Assembly: GCF_019059575.1 (NCBI RefSeq)
Contig: NW_024883029.1
Coordinates: forward strand, 1 to 64,000
Length of the DNA: 64,000 nt
Source of the DNA: Amphibalanus amphitrite
Taxonomy: Eukaryota; Arthropoda; Thecostraca; Balanomorpha; Balanidae
Direction: 5' to 3'
Shown: positions 23,095 to 35,340 of the stretch, one piece after another
How positions within the stretch are numbered: the first letter of the stretch is position 1
Layout: each line of letters starts with the position of its first letter
Notes under the pieces: model-generated
Seen by the model: only the letters and a program-made list of their open reading frames with translations
The model's database searches: none
Told to the model about the DNA's origin: nothing
Made by a program: the position numbers and the translations under genes

Positions 23095-24150
23095 CAACGG
23101 TCAGTGGGAGAGTCGGAGACGTTCAGTGGGGTCAATGGGAGACGGTCAGTGGGGTCAATGGGAGACGGTCAGTGGGGTCAATGGGAGACGGTCAGTGGGG
23201 TCAATGGGAGACGGTCAGTGGGGTCAGTGCGGTCAGTGGGAGACGGTCAGTGGGAGACGGTCAGTGGGAGACGGTCAGTGGGAGACGGTCAGTGGGAGAC
23301 GGTCAGTGGGAGACGGTCAGTGGGAGACGGTCAGTGGGAGACGGTCCGTGGGAGACGGTCACTGGGAGACGGTCATTGGCTGTCATTGGGAGACGGTCAG
23401 TGGGGTCAGTGCGGTCAGTGAGAGATGGTCATTGGGAGACGGTCATTGGGAGACGGTCATTGGGAGACGGTCATTGGGAGACGGTCAGTGGGATACGGTC
23501 GGTGGGGAGAGTGGGGTCAGTGCGGTCAGTGGGAGACGGTCAGTGGGAGACGGTCAGTGGGAGACGGTCATTGGCGGTCATTGGGAGACGGTCAGTGGGA
23601 GACGGTCATTGACAGTCATTGCCATTGGGAGACGGTCAGTGGGAGACGGTCAGTGGGAGACGGTCAGTGGGAGACGGTCATTGGCGCCTTGGCGGTCAGT
23701 GGGAGACGGTCATTGGCGCCTTGGCGGTCATTGGGAGACGGTCAGTGGGAGACGGTCAGTGGGAGACGGTCAGTGGGAGACGGTCAGTGGGAGACGGTCA
23801 GTGGGAGACGGTCAGTGGGAGACGGTCAGTAGGAGACGGTCAGTTGGAGACGGTAACTGGTCAGTGGGAGACGGTCAGTTGGGTCAGTGAGAGACGGTCA
23901 GTGGGAGAAGGTCAGTAGGGTCAGTGGGATCAGTGGGAGACGGTCAGTGGGGGACGATGAGAGGGGGGGTCAGTGAGAGACGGTCAGTGGGGTCAGTGGG
24001 AGACGGTCAGTGGGGTCAGTGGGAGACGGTCAGTGGGAGACGGTCAGTGGGGGACGATGAGAGGGGGGTCAGTGAGAGACGGTCATTGGGGTCAGTGGGA
24101 GACGGTCAGTGGGGTCAGTGCGGGCAGTGCGGGCAGTGGGAGACGGTCGG
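23095..24150. repeat. 14-bp minisatellite (GGGAGACGGTCAGT)n
   Basis: About 1.05 kb of GGGAGACGGTCAGT and variants (GGTCATT, GGTCAATG and extra GGGGTCAGT or GCGGTCAGT blocks). Because 14 is not a multiple of 3, every forward frame cycles through the same 14-residue peptide, so all three forward frames stay open for 100-300 codons. These frames are not evidence of a gene. Confidence 0.95.
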
Positions 24151-24159
24151 TACTCGGCA

Positions 24160-24960
24160 GGATCAGCGAAAGAAGTTCGGTGACGGGGTGGGAAGGTTGG
24201 TGGCTGGTGTCCAAATGTCGAACCTAAGATCACCCCATTGCACAGTGGGGATTTTTCCGATCTAGCGCCTATTAATTCAAAAAATATTTTTTTGGATTTT
24301 TGTTTATTTTTTGTGTCAGTAGGGCTAAGAAATGTCTAAATTTTTCATATATGGCATTGTTTTATCTGTATGTCCACAGCAAAACTAGGAAAAATGCGCC
24401 CAAAGTTCACACTCATGCGTGATTACTCAATGGGCTCAGCAAGGCCCGAAAGTATAGCTCAATTTCATTGTCCTGTCCTGTTGGTTTTAATCTTGCGAGG
24501 TCTTAAAGTTGCATATCGTCTGAAAGGCACCTTTATTAGGAATGGAATGGCAAACAGAAAGTATGCCACAACCTTACTAAGGTCACAAAAATGCCCTTTA
24601 CAGAAAACCCTTACAGACACCATATTGAAGGAATGGTATTCTAAATAAATGTAGGAAATCAACAATGTTCTCCACACTTTTCCACCCCGAAGTATATCCT
24701 ATCGAATTCGCCACTTTCTTCTGCACAAGACAACGCCTAGTTTGGCTGCCGAAACTTGCCTGAACACGGAATATTCACATTAGAGTATCTTAACACCCCA
24801 CTCGAGGAGCGCTAGGGCAAACAGCACGATATAGGTATGTTCCGGACATAGGCGAATAATTTTACTTCGTGATTTATATGATGCATATTTTCTGAGACAC
24901 ATTCATTAGGAATAGGATGACAAGCGTAAATTATACATACCGTAACCTTATTCACCATCG
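24160..24960. other. Unassigned DNA
   Basis: AT-rich sequence between the minisatellite and a family B repeat. No gene supported. Confidence 0.4.
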
Positions 24961-24966
24961 CAATTC

Positions 24967-25660
24967 GCACTTGTGGGGAGGGGGAGGGGGAAGGGGTCGG
25001 ATAAAACCCCATGGTTTTCCGCAAATTACTCGCGCAAAAAGCGGCCGATCGCGCCGAAACTTTCGGTACCCCCGAGATCATCAATTTTACATCTAACCTA
25101 AAAATTTCATGACTCTGACCCAACTGACCTTTGACCTGTGGCATATTTCTCGAGACCATGTTTGGCCGGAATCGCGATTCGGCGTATGCCAGCTCACATT
25201 ATCCGCGGTTTCCAGTCTCTTTGTGGTTTTAAACGTTCAAATATGTGAAATGATGTTGGTGCCATGCATAATGGTGGGAGTCAAGGTCACGTGAAGGTCA
25301 AGTCAAGGTCATTGACCTTTTGATGACCTTGGTTCACTTTTTCGAGTTTTACTTGTTTCTAGGGTAGTTTTTGGTGCTGATTTCGATTTTAGCAGCCATT
25401 TGAATATTTACGAAGTAGTTCTAATGCCTTCGTTCCATGTTACGAAGCTATCAGTAGTAGGTGACACTTCTATGGATGGCCGGCAGGACGCCTACTAATT
25501 GATCTAACCTGACCTGACCCGACCTGGCCTAAATGCATAAAGACATCGTCTGTGATCAAAACTAACATGAAATTCGTGATCAGCACCCCAAAATACCCCG
25601 TAACACCCTAACTTTGCAAAGTTTCAAGAGGTCTCGATTTCCCAACTTTAGTTGGGTCAT
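24967..25660. repeat. Family B AGGTCA-rich element, uninterrupted but 3'-truncated
   Basis: Matches element B from the G-rich start through CCATGGTTTTCCGCAAATTACTCGCG, CATGACTCTGACCCAA, TTACGAAGTAGTTC and AAAGACATCGTCTGTGATC to about TTTAGTTGGGTCATT at 25660, where it breaks off into a different repeat. It is the empty-site reference for element C. No TTAA is seen at its left edge. Confidence 0.75.
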
Positions 25661-25674
25661 TAACCTTCGCCCCA

Positions 25675-26700
25675 GTGGGGGGGGGGGGCATATGTTACCA
25701 CCCTGTCGCGTTTTTCGCGTGTCAATAAAAAACCGCGGCGCGTAGCGCCGCGCCGCTTGGGGTAGCTTTTGGTACATCAAATTTGGACAATGTGTGAATT
25801 TTTTGACCCCAGGTCATGTCAGGTCAGGTCACCAGGTCAAGTTAACTGACCAAGCCTAAAAAAAAGTTTGCAATCATGTCCAGCCTGCAGTGTTTGTCAG
25901 AAAGGTTTTAAACTTCGTGGATTGCATGCTGTTATGGGCGCCTACAATTCTTATATCTCGGATTTTTTATATCCGTGACCTAAGGTCAGGTCAGTGGCGT
26001 GACCTTTCCATTACAAGTCAATGGATAAAAATGAAAATGCCTCTAGATCGGTGTGTACGCATAGGAACAGTCCAAATATTTCAGAATCACAATGATTTAG
26101 TCCACTCGTGATGGCCAAGGTGTCATTTTTGCTGATAGCCTCTAGAAAGGTCATCCGAGGTCATTTGAGGCTACAAACAGTTTTTTGCCAATAACTCGCG
26201 ATTGGAAAGAGATAGAACGCTGGGGATGGTCTCATTGTGTTTGTCTCGTTAAGACGCATCGACTGATATGCAACATGACCTTTTCCGGTCAGGTCATGAC
26301 CTTGACCTGAGGTCAAATTTTCAAGTTGACCTTTCAAGGTCAGATTATAGTTCATTCGACGCGTCTCGGCGAGGGGAACACAATTCTGGCAATAGAAATG
26401 TCGTGGCTTTTTGTAGTCGAAAGTTATTGTCGAAAAACACTTTTCGTAAAAACAGCCATTTTTGGAGTTTTTGCCCTCTGGAGGCTAAACCGTTGACCTG
26501 AGGTCAATATTGATAATGACTTTGTCAAAAGGAGAGTTCAAAAGCTATCGATTGCTCTTTCATGCGTTTTTCTAGCTACCATAGTTCCTGAGATAGCGGC
26601 ATGTTTTCTGAAAAATATAATGACATTTGGCAAATTTTGACCTTTGATGACCTCTGGTGACCCCAATATTGCTCTAAGGTGAAAAATGACCGAAATACTT
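25675..26700. repeat. AGGTCA-rich dispersed repeat, second family
   Basis: Starts near a run of 13 Gs (about 25677-25689) and contains CAGGTCAGGTCACCAGG, AAAAGTTTGCAATCA, CTTATATCTCGGATTTT, GTGACCTAAGGTCAGG and AATAACTCGCGATTGG. The same block order occurs at 39135-39720, so this is a dispersed element. AGGTCA or its complement TGACCT appears repeatedly. No coding support. Confidence 0.7.
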
Positions 26701-27624
26701 TCAAACGTAGGGGAGAGTGGGGTGGGTTGTATCAGTTTTTACTCCCAGACCCATAACCTCGTAACTATCCGTGATAAACTCATTATTTCCATACTATTCC
26801 CTTCCTTGATTCTTCTGCTTTTTTGTGCAAAGTAACTTTTCCGCTACCTCTACCAGTTTTTCTTCTACGGTCTCCCGAATAGAACAATGTTTTTGATACA
26901 ACTTGCCCCATGGCTTGGGTGAGTTGTATCACATGGTGGGGTAATTTGTATCACTATTTCACGTTTCAGGGAGTGTGCTTGCTACTGGTTTTGAACATAA
27001 CAACAACATTAAATGGGGTTAATACAATGTATACGTATGCTCAAAGGCTTCACTTTATTAGACCAAACTTAGGTCAATGCAATCCGAACGAAACATCAGC
27101 CGCGTTTACATAGGGCTAGTTGCCAGATAGTGGAATTCCACTAACGAGACATTTTTTCCACTAACGAGACATTTCAGGCACCTTCAGATAATTCTGACGA
27201 CCTATCCGGCCAGAAGGACCAAACCGATTGACAAAAATAAATACATCGTGGCGGATGAATACTACCGAGGTATTTCAGGCCTAGACATAGTATAGATGTC
27301 GCAACTCGCGGCCTTCCCGGCAGTAAGGGCGAGGTATAGATGACGCTTCTGCAGCAAGTCACTGGAACGTGTGAGTCGTGGAATGGAACGGAAGATACGG
27401 AACGGGGGCTTCTTAACGGAAGCTTATTCGTTTTATTTTCATTTAAGAATTGATTTCGTGCGCTAGGAAAAGAACATTGTCTTCTTTTTTCTTACGTCTG
27501 CACCCCCCCCCCCCCCGTCCCTTCCATCCTTTGGATCAGCCAGTGTGCAGCAAGAGGGTTCATCGGAGAAAAACAACAAAGAGCAATCCTCCCTGAGCCT
27601 GTCAGGTCAGAAATAACCTGAGCA
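26701..27624. other. Unassigned DNA with one isolated transposon-like end
   Basis: GTAGGGGAGAGTGGGG at 26707 matches the terminus of the element at 15748, but no partner end was found downstream. A segment near 27100-27145 (GTTTACATAGGGCTAGTTGC onward) has an inverted copy near 45610-45665. Confidence 0.5.
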
Positions 27625-27773
27625 TAGGCGGCGGAATGGGGAGGGCACCGGGGCACCGTGCCCCCCTTTGATTTTGGCATTTTAACATTAGCCCTATGGG
27701 CGCTGCATGGAAAGAATGGGACCAAAAGTCGGCGGTGCCCCCCCCCCTTAATTGAAGGTGCTCCGCGGCTACT
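27625..27773. mobile_element. ~150-bp MITE, copy 2 of 3
   Basis: Same sequence as 2049-2199, with ends TAGGCGGCGGAA and CTCCGCGGCTA forming an imperfect inverted repeat. It contains a nine-C run and a cluster of Gs. Confidence 0.78.
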
Positions 27774-28800
27774 GAACCTGATGACCGTTCGTTATGCCCT
27801 ACTGCCCACGCTTCTTAAAATTTCAGTAGTAGTCAGTTATCTGGCCAATGTTTCCGTATAGGGGTTGGCAAACACAACTGAGCCTCGTGAGTGGGATGAG
27901 TACTGGACACAGAAGTGGACAATCTGTTGGCAAGGAGCCCGCAAGGATAATATCTCGAAACTCAGGACTACGTATACAAACACTTTAAAAGCATCTAAAT
28001 CTATACTATAATCGAAAGCCGCATTGTTGTGAACTACCGGCACGTGCGTCCAATCACCATCAAGAACGGAAGTCCGACCTACAGCAATCATAGATGTATT
28101 GAAGACAGTCCGATCATAGATGTATTGAAAAATAACTAGCAACTTTAAACATCGCCTTCCTCAGCCACGCTCTACACCGCATCACATAAGAAAACCGCCA
28201 ATATCGATTACAAAACACACATAAAGGAATTTCGTAGGTAGAGATCAGAGGAATACTTCACCTCCTTTATCTGGCGCGTCAATAGGTATAAAGTAATCTT
28301 TGGCGTCTACGCACTAGCAACATCTATAATGCAAACAGCAGTTCAGAAACCATCCACTAAAATTGCAACAAGGCAAGGGTTGGTCAAAATAAATTATAGT
28401 CACCGTGATAAATAGCAAACGAAATACAGAACAAGCAAGCACAACAAAGCATTCCACACTCGTTTAGACTGTACCTACAATATGCCTACATAAGACATTG
28501 CAGCAGTGTACAAGGGAAACATTCTTTAAAGATGCTAACGTGAGGAGTTTTACAAGTTTGGTGAACATAGTTACGAATTACGAGTCACTGCACAAGAAAT
28601 GTCGCGGTCGCCAGCCGGCCCAGGCGAAAGAGTCGACGGAGACGGCGTCAAACAAACCCGAGAGGGGGTAGTTTCATCCGCATCAGCGGAGGCGCTCTCT
28701 CTGTTAAGGTCGTCAGTTACCAGCCGCAGCACCCTGCTGGCGATTTGATAGCTGCTCTCATTCTCAGCTGGCTGAGCGCCATGTGCCGGGTCATCCGGCT
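27774..28800. other. Unassigned DNA
   Basis: No gene supported. Sequence is AT-rich until about 28560, then GC-rich as the LINE fragment is approached. Confidence 0.4.
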
Positions 28801-28804
28801 CCAT

Positions 28805-30085
28805 GATTTCCCCTTTCATTAGCAGCTGCTGTTGTAGTTATTGTTGTTGCGTTCCTTTCAGCTGCTGCCGCAGCATAGCCGTACGGTTCTGGATGGTTCT
28901 CACGGCGGCAGCCAGGGTCACCAAATCCGTCTCCCCGTAGCCACACCAGACTCGGGAAAATGTACCGAGATGTAACGAGCCAATGTTGCAGCACTCGCGG
29001 CATTCATCGGTAGGACTCCGCCCAACCCAATGTCGGCACTGGCAGGAGCCCGACCAGTGGTCCAAACGAAACTGATGAAAATCGACAGCTGATGAGCGGT
29101 CCTCCACTGACGCCGGACGGGTGGCGACGGCGCGGCCGGTCCTGGAGCTGGAACAGCAGAATGGACCGGTCGGGACACGCGGCTCATCAGTCCATTCGTC
29201 CTGCTACTCCCCGTAGACCCCAGCTCCTTCGCTGCAGGTTCTCGCGTCTGCCGACCGGTCCGTCCACACCCACGCGGCTCGATAGGGGAGGGGAGGGCAG
29301 ATATCATTACGTCGCTTGAAGCAGTTCAGCTGCCGAGGCTCTTTGTCGCAACGCCGCCAGCGCCACGCATCGCAGCAGCACATACCGTGGAGTGCCAGCC
29401 TCTTCGCGGCAGACGCGGCATCAGGCAGCAGGGCACTCCACGTCGTTGAATTGTGGGCATCCGGCCTCGGGAGGCGGCCGATGCAGAGCAGGTACTGGCG
29501 GATGTCGATAACGACTGCACGGTCGGCCTCCAGGACGGAGCCAGGACAGCGGTCGACCCATATCGACCGGTACCATCCGTCCGGCCAGCTCCGCTGCCAG
29601 GCGCGCGCAGCGTCGCGCGCGCGCCTGCCTTGCAGATAGTGCCCACGTCAATCGGCGCTACCGTTGGGATAGACGGCGGTCGACCCATATCGACCGGTAC
29701 CATCCGTCCGGCCAGCTCCTCCAACACCGCTCTTAGGGCGAATAGCTCGCCGCGCGTGCTAGAGCAGAGGGCGCCTGCCGCGACACGCACCTCTCGGATG
29801 TCGCGGTTCGGGGGGGGGGGGGTGGCCCCTCCTCCTCCATCTAGCACACCATCGGTGGCGGAGCTGTCTGACCAGATCAAGCTCGCCTCAGACGGGAGCT
29901 CCGCCAGACGACTTTCCGCCGCCTTGGCTCGCCAGCCGTCGCGCCCAAACTCGCTTCAGGCCGTGAGTCTATAGCCGGCGCGGTGGCGTGGCTTCGCCAT
30001 GGTAGCCTTGGGCGGGTTGTCCTCAGAGAACGCATTCGCATTGGCGAGGAGGCGAGCAGCGCCACGAGTCCTGAAAAGACCAAAC
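28805..30085 (-). mobile_element. Degenerate non-LTR retrotransposon (LINE) 3' region: RNase H and Cys/His C-terminus
   Basis: On the minus strand an RNase H-like segment (about 29880-29640) reads WSDSSATDG, GGGGA and ALCSSTRGELFALRAVLEEL, matching the Asp- and Glu-containing core of LINE RNase H. Around 29435-29375 a CRVCREEAGTPRYVLLRC stretch is a Cys/His motif typical of LINE C-termini; the same motif is seen at 39740 on the plus strand. A second LINE-like tail (DLVTLAAAVRTIQNRTA near 28900) ends in a CAACAA-rich 3' end near 28848-28860. Frames are broken repeatedly, and a 40-bp piece (GTCGACCCATATCGACCGG onward) is present twice, at 29552 and 29678. The assignment to an RNase-H-bearing LINE group is inference. 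Confidence 0.7.
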
Positions 30086-30089
30086 AATA

Positions 30090-30970
30090 TCAATAGACAA
30101 TCAAAACTGTAAAAATTGGCATTAACTGCGCAACTGATGTTTGCTTGTTTGTTTATTAGGGTTTACGGGCGCTGCGGTGGTCATTTTGCACCCATGAAGC
30201 TGTTCTGGTGAACCTGCGCAACTGAGCAGTGATCATGCTATAACTTATGTTTGGCGTAGTACCAGGGTTCCACCTAAAATTTCGGCGCACGTCAGGTGTA
30301 ACGTCACATGCGACAAATTCAGCGCATGTCAGTTGGGCAAACTAAGGCTGATGGAATAATATAAAACGAGGGCACCAAAAATTGATCCTAAATGACCATA
30401 CTTGGACATTAATGCAGACCCTCTCTGTATCACCAATTGTCAGAAAACAAGCGGTTTCAAGGAGCGTTAGAGAGTCATGAAGCCAGGATAAAACACAGTG
30501 CTATTTTCTAAAAACAGTTTTTACATGATAGAGTTAGGCAACTCTCTCTCCGTTTACCATTCGCAAGGCCAAAAAGGCCAATTGGTTTTGAAAGACATTG
30601 GATTACAAGCTGAGCATTTTTTACTTTATCATAAAATGTTAAACCTGCGTGCAGATAAAGTCTGAACGGTGGTTTGTAGGCTGATAGGTTGGAGGTTGAA
30701 GGTTAGTAGGGAAGGTAAGGTCAGGATAATTTCTGCTTTTTATTTTCATTGGACTTCAGTCTTCATCAACACACGCATCAAAAATATCATCTATTTGAGC
30801 ATCTTCAAGCCTCAATATACATGTTGTACCACAAAAAATTAAAAATTGATGTCATGCCAACATATGGTCATGATTTTTACCACCAGAATTGAATTAAATG
30901 CCTATTGATGCTTTACCTAATATTTTGAAGCCTGAAATCTGATTAACCAAACATTTTTTTCTTGTGTTGG
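30090..30970. other. Unassigned AT-rich DNA
   Basis: No gene supported. It leads into a polypyrimidine tract and AG at 30974, see the candidate exon. Confidence 0.4.
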
Positions 30971-30974
30971 CAGT

Positions 30975-31188
30975 CTAAAATTTGGCTGGCTTGAGCGCGA
31001 TGCTATTGCTCTAGCAGAATCTCAAACGGATGTCTACCAAGTGCCACTCCCAAGAAAGTTTTTCAAGATTCTAAAACCACAAACTTTGTTGCTGCCTGAT
31101 CGTGTGATGGTAAATCAAATGATAGCACTCCGTCTGAGGCCAGTTTTACAAACAGAAAATAGCCACCTGCCGGATTATTTTGCCTAAA
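30975..31188 (+). CDS. Candidate terminal coding exon, unknown protein
   Basis: A T-rich tract (ATTTTTTTCTTGTGTTGGCAG) ends in AG at 30974, followed by 71 open codons to TAA at about 31186-31188. The predicted residues look protein-like rather than repeat-derived (for example WLERDAIALAESQTDVYQ, PLPRKFFKILKP, MIALRLRPVLQ). I do not recognise the family. No upstream exon or start codon was located, and no clear poly(A) signal follows at once. It could be the last exon of a gene whose earlier exons lie upstream, or a fragment left by a transposon. Confidence 0.35.
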
Positions 31189-33240
31189 GGCTAATTCACA
31201 TATGGAGTGTAGGTAAATGGTGAAGCCCTCACTGCTTACATGCCTATCGCGTTTACCCTCTGTATGTTGTACCTACGTGGAATGGATATATGAGGAGAAA
31301 AATTCCAGGCAGCTATTTTTGTTGGTAAATCGGGTAAAGTAAAACTGGCCTCTGAACGAAAATTTGGACTGAGTGAGATGTCGGCTCTTTGGTGGTTTGG
31401 ATAGGAGTTGATGATTTTAATTGAAAGATTAAAAGGAAAGGGTTTCAAGACAATCGGCATGACAAACCAACACCTTACCTGCAGTTCAAGTTTGTCGATT
31501 TCTTCATCAAAATCTAGTCTTCGTCTAGTCCACAAATCAAGACAAAATTACTGGATAGGTACAACTTCTTCTTCTTCTTCTGAACCTCACCTGCCACCCC
31601 CTACACTTCTACCTTATTCTGATAAATATCTTTACATAATTTTCACAAGAATGCCACTCAACGGGGTAGATCTAAAAGAGTACAGGGCTTAAGTTTTGAG
31701 CTACAGAGTTCTCAGTGATTTTGAGACACCCAATATGTCTTTGGCACGCCGTATTTGTCTCTCACCGCTTGCGAATTCGGCGATATGATTGGTCGAAGGC
31801 CGAGGCTATGGGTCCAAGAAAAGGCCAAGATTCCTGCCAAGATTCTTACAGATAGCCAAGGCCGATGACTGACGTGACTGACGGCATGTTACTGCCCTTG
31901 GCATATTGCCAATGCACTGCTCCGTCATATCGGCAGTGATGTCAACAGTCATATCGGAAGTAATATGGTAGCTATACGCAAAAACCATTTGGTGTATGGC
32001 TACCATACTTTTCCGATAACGAGACATTCTAGATCAATCTCTCTACTGTTGGCGACATCTGCTGAGAAATCCCAAGACCGAACGCAAGCACATAAAAGTA
32101 ATGCACTCTAAGGATGCGTTCGAAATCTGGGAAGTGACGGATTTCATTCCTCAATGCGTGTCCCAGCGTTCCCCATGCTGTTTGTTCCGCCATCTATTGC
32201 CATGTTTCGCATTCGCACTTCATGAATTCACCACCCCGCCAAGTAGGTTGGTATCAAGTTGGTATAGGTGTCGCATTGCTCTGGTCGATTAGGCTGAGCC
32301 AGCTGTCTGGAGAGTGGAGCCGATCCAAAAAAACGCAGAAATTCAAAACACCGACTCCAAAGCAATGGCAATTGGCAGCATGCATATCATTAGAGCGTAA
32401 TTCTGTCGTGATTGCGTCAGAAGCAAACATAATGACAAGAGTTTCTTGTGTGTCGGTAGGCGCGTGTGGAGTCGCTGGACCGACCGGGGACGTACCCAAG
32501 GGGGGACGGACGGGGTGCGCCTCCCCCCTAGGGGTTTTCAGGGCCCATGCTGGCAGAAGGCCAACGTTGGCCAAAATCACGTCTGAGACGAACGAAATTC
32601 ATGGGAATCCCCCAAAAAATCACGTCAGGACTCAGGACAATCAAGGCTCTCCGACTCGCCTGCCACCTAGGGCCCTTCAATTTACTGCGTGGGGCCTCCT
32701 GTGAATAACCGCTAGTGTCTGTGTCTGACCACTAGGACCCTGGACCCCTCTGACTCCTCGGGTAGAGGGCCCTCTGTAGGTAGGAGGCTCTCTCTACGGG
32801 ATTCCTCCGCTCCCCCCTCGGCCAAATTCAAGGTTATACGTGCCTGCGCTAAGCCGGGGTCGGAGAGAGGAGTTGACGACCGAATGACAAAGAGTACTCG
32901 TCCTGAAAGTAAACATTTGGAATATAAACAATCCAAAGCTGTTCAGTATTTATATCATTCGAGAGCAGTGCCTTCAATTTGGATACACTTAGCATTCATT
33001 TCCCACACCCGTGTACACTCCACGAAGGCTTCTCCGCTGCGGACTCCCGCTTCCGCCGATGCGTCAGTTCTGTTATGGTCGGTAGTGGCGATTAACACGG
33101 CGATATCCTTGGAGCGACACAGGACGACCGAAACACGATGGCGGCGACCATGGAACTGTTTATTTTTTATGTGCTTCCATATGACCGGGGGGTGAGACCA
33201 AATGAAGGGAAAGGAAAACGTGCCCCATCACAACACCCCC
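31189..33240. other. Unassigned DNA
   Basis: A near-consensus splice donor CAG/GTAAGG is present on the minus strand at about 31482 after WTRRRLDFDEEIDKLELQ, but the upstream part hits a stop, so no exon is called. A hairpin with arms of about 28 bases lies at 31951-32018 (ATCGGAAGTAATATGGTAGC and its complement). From 32460 to 32880 the DNA is GC-rich with no supported gene. Confidence 0.4.
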
Positions 33241-33582
33241 CCCCCCCTCAAGACGCATGCGTCGGTACAAGATACGCATTGCGTCTAACACATAAACAAA
33301 AATGTACACCACACACGGTGTGGACGCACGAACTCAGTCGTACGTCTGGTCCGCCCAGCGCACGGTCAGGGCCGGACGGCGACGGCGGCGCGTCCCACGG
33401 CGCACTGAGCTGGGGTCGTCGGCGCTGTTCCGCAGCACCGGTGGTGCCGGCTGTCCGCCCGCCGGCGCAGCGGCGGCGGTCTCCTCCGTGCCGTCGGGTG
33501 CCGAGCTCGGAGCGAGCTGCTGCCGGCGCCCGGGTGCAGGTGTGGCGGCGCCCTCCGAGATGAGAGATCTCTGGGGTCGCAG

Positions 33583-35340
33583 CTAGCGCTGGTTCCGCCA
33601 GTAGACTCGGCCACTGGGCAGCCGGACCAGGTAGTCGCGCCGCTGTCCGACCGCCGTGATGACGCCGACGCGGTCCCACAGCCCCGACCGCGGGTCTTGG
33701 ACGAGCACACGCTGACCCATGGTGAGCGCGCTGTGCTGGCGGGCTGTCGTGTCGTACCGCTCGGCTGTTTCCTGTTGCTGCGCGGCGGCCCTGGCGTCAC
33801 AGTCGTCCGCCGCCCGCTGCCAGCAGTCGGCGAAGGCCCGGTGGTGCGCCGGCACTGCCGATCTCAGCGGGTGGCCGAACAGGACCTGAGCCGGAGAACG
33901 GCCGTCGGCGCGCGGCGTGTTGCGCAGCTCCAGCAGCCCCTGCGCGTAGGCGTCCGTGTCGAGCTCGCCGCTGCTGGTCGCCTTCTGGATGAGCCGTTTG
34001 GCGGCCTTGACCGCCGACTCGGCGTGCCCATTAGACTGAGGGTAGTGCGGTGTAGAGATCTGGTGCTCCACTCCCCAGCGGCGCAGAAACTCTCGGGTGA
34101 GCCGGGCGGTGAACTGGTGTCCACCGTCTGTCCGGAGGGTGGTGGGCACGCCGGTGGCCGCGAATATCTGGCGCAGGCTGCAGACCAGGTCTCTGGCAGT
34201 CGCCTCGCCGGCCACGTGCGACACAAACGGCCACCCGGACAGCCGGTCCGCGTATACCAGGAACGTGCGGCCGGCCCAGGCGAAGTAGTCAGCGGAGACA
34301 GCCTCAAACACTCGTGATGGCGTCTTTTCCGGCATCAGCGGCCCCTTCTGCTGACTGGGCAGGTACTGCTGGCAGGCCGGGCACGCTCCCAGATGGTTCG
34401 CAATGTCACTGTCCAGGAACGGCCAGTAGACTACCTGCCGCGCGCGGCGTTTGGTGCGCTCGACGCCCTGGTGACTGGCGTGCAGACGCTCGAGCGTGGC
34501 GCGCCGCAGACTGGGCTGTATCACGAGCCGCTGGCCGCACACCACCAGGCCGTCGTCCACGGCCAGCCGGTCCCGAACTCCCCAGTACGGTCGGAGGCGC
34601 GGGTCCAGCTGTGACCGGTGCTCTGGAAACCCGTTCAGGATCAGGTCAGTGAGTGCGATGAGCTCCGGATCGGCGGCGGCGGCGGCGCGCACCTCTGTCA
34701 GCGCCGCGTCTTTGAACGGGCTGGGACCGTCGTCCGCCCCGTCGGTGGCCAGCCGTGAGAGCACGCTGGCGAGCTGATGGCTGGCGTCCCTCTCGGCTTC
34801 CTCGTCCTCAGGCGCCGGGTCATCCACCGGCGCGCGCGACAGCGCGTCCGGGATGGCGTGCAGCTTGCCTTGCCGCCAGATGGCGAGCAGGTTGAACGGC
34901 GCCAGCCGTTCTCGTAGCCGCTGGAGCCGCGGATTTTCGATCTCCGCAAGGCTCTTACTGTTGAGGATCGGGATGAGCGGCCGGTGATCGGTCAGGACTT
35001 CAAACCGCTGCATCCCGCCGAGATAGATGCTGCATTTCTTGCAGGCCCAGGCCAGGGCCAGCAGCTCCAACTCGATCACGGCGTACCGCGACTCGGCGTC
35101 CGATAGGAAGCGTGAGCCGCACTGGATCAGTCGCTACCGGCCTGCGGCGTCTTGCTGCAGCAGGCAGTAGCCCAGGCCGCCGGAGCGAGCGGCGTCAGTC
35201 TCAAGGACTGTGCGGCGGCGAGGGTCGAAGAAGTCGAGCACGGGAGGCGACGTGAGTGCCATCTTCACCGCGCTGAACGCCTGCTCGTGCGCTGGCGTCC
35301 ACAGCCACGCGTTCCGCGGCCGCAGCAGCTGTCTCAGCGG
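33583..35340 (-). pseudogene. gypsy pol, RNase H and integrase part
   Basis: RNase H begins just after the TAG at 35343 (VLETDAARSGGLGYCLLQQD), is interrupted by another TAG near 35137, and continues SRFLSDAESRYAVIELELLA with FEVLTDHRPL. From 35079 a 498-codon open frame holds the rest. Integrase follows: the HHCC zinc-binding region (LHASHQGVERT and CPACQQY), then the catalytic residues in VSADYF, LRTDGGHQF and SNGHAES, spaced as in Ty3/gypsy enzymes. It ends with a short basic/aromatic tail before the stop at 33583. The integrase frame is intact. Confidence 0.85.

Noticed and set aside
23104-24265. Long plus-strand frames encoding VGDGQWETVSG-type repeats
   Set aside because: They follow automatically from the 14-bp minisatellite; all three frames are open and there is no start context, splice site or flanking unique coding sequence.
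31236-31535. Minus-strand exon ending in CAG/GTAAGG
   Set aside because: The donor is good, but the frame hits a stop just upstream and no acceptor gives a usable phase.
33241-33583. An envelope gene downstream of integrase
   Set aside because: The GC-rich frames here show no signal peptide, fusion or membrane segment and are too short.
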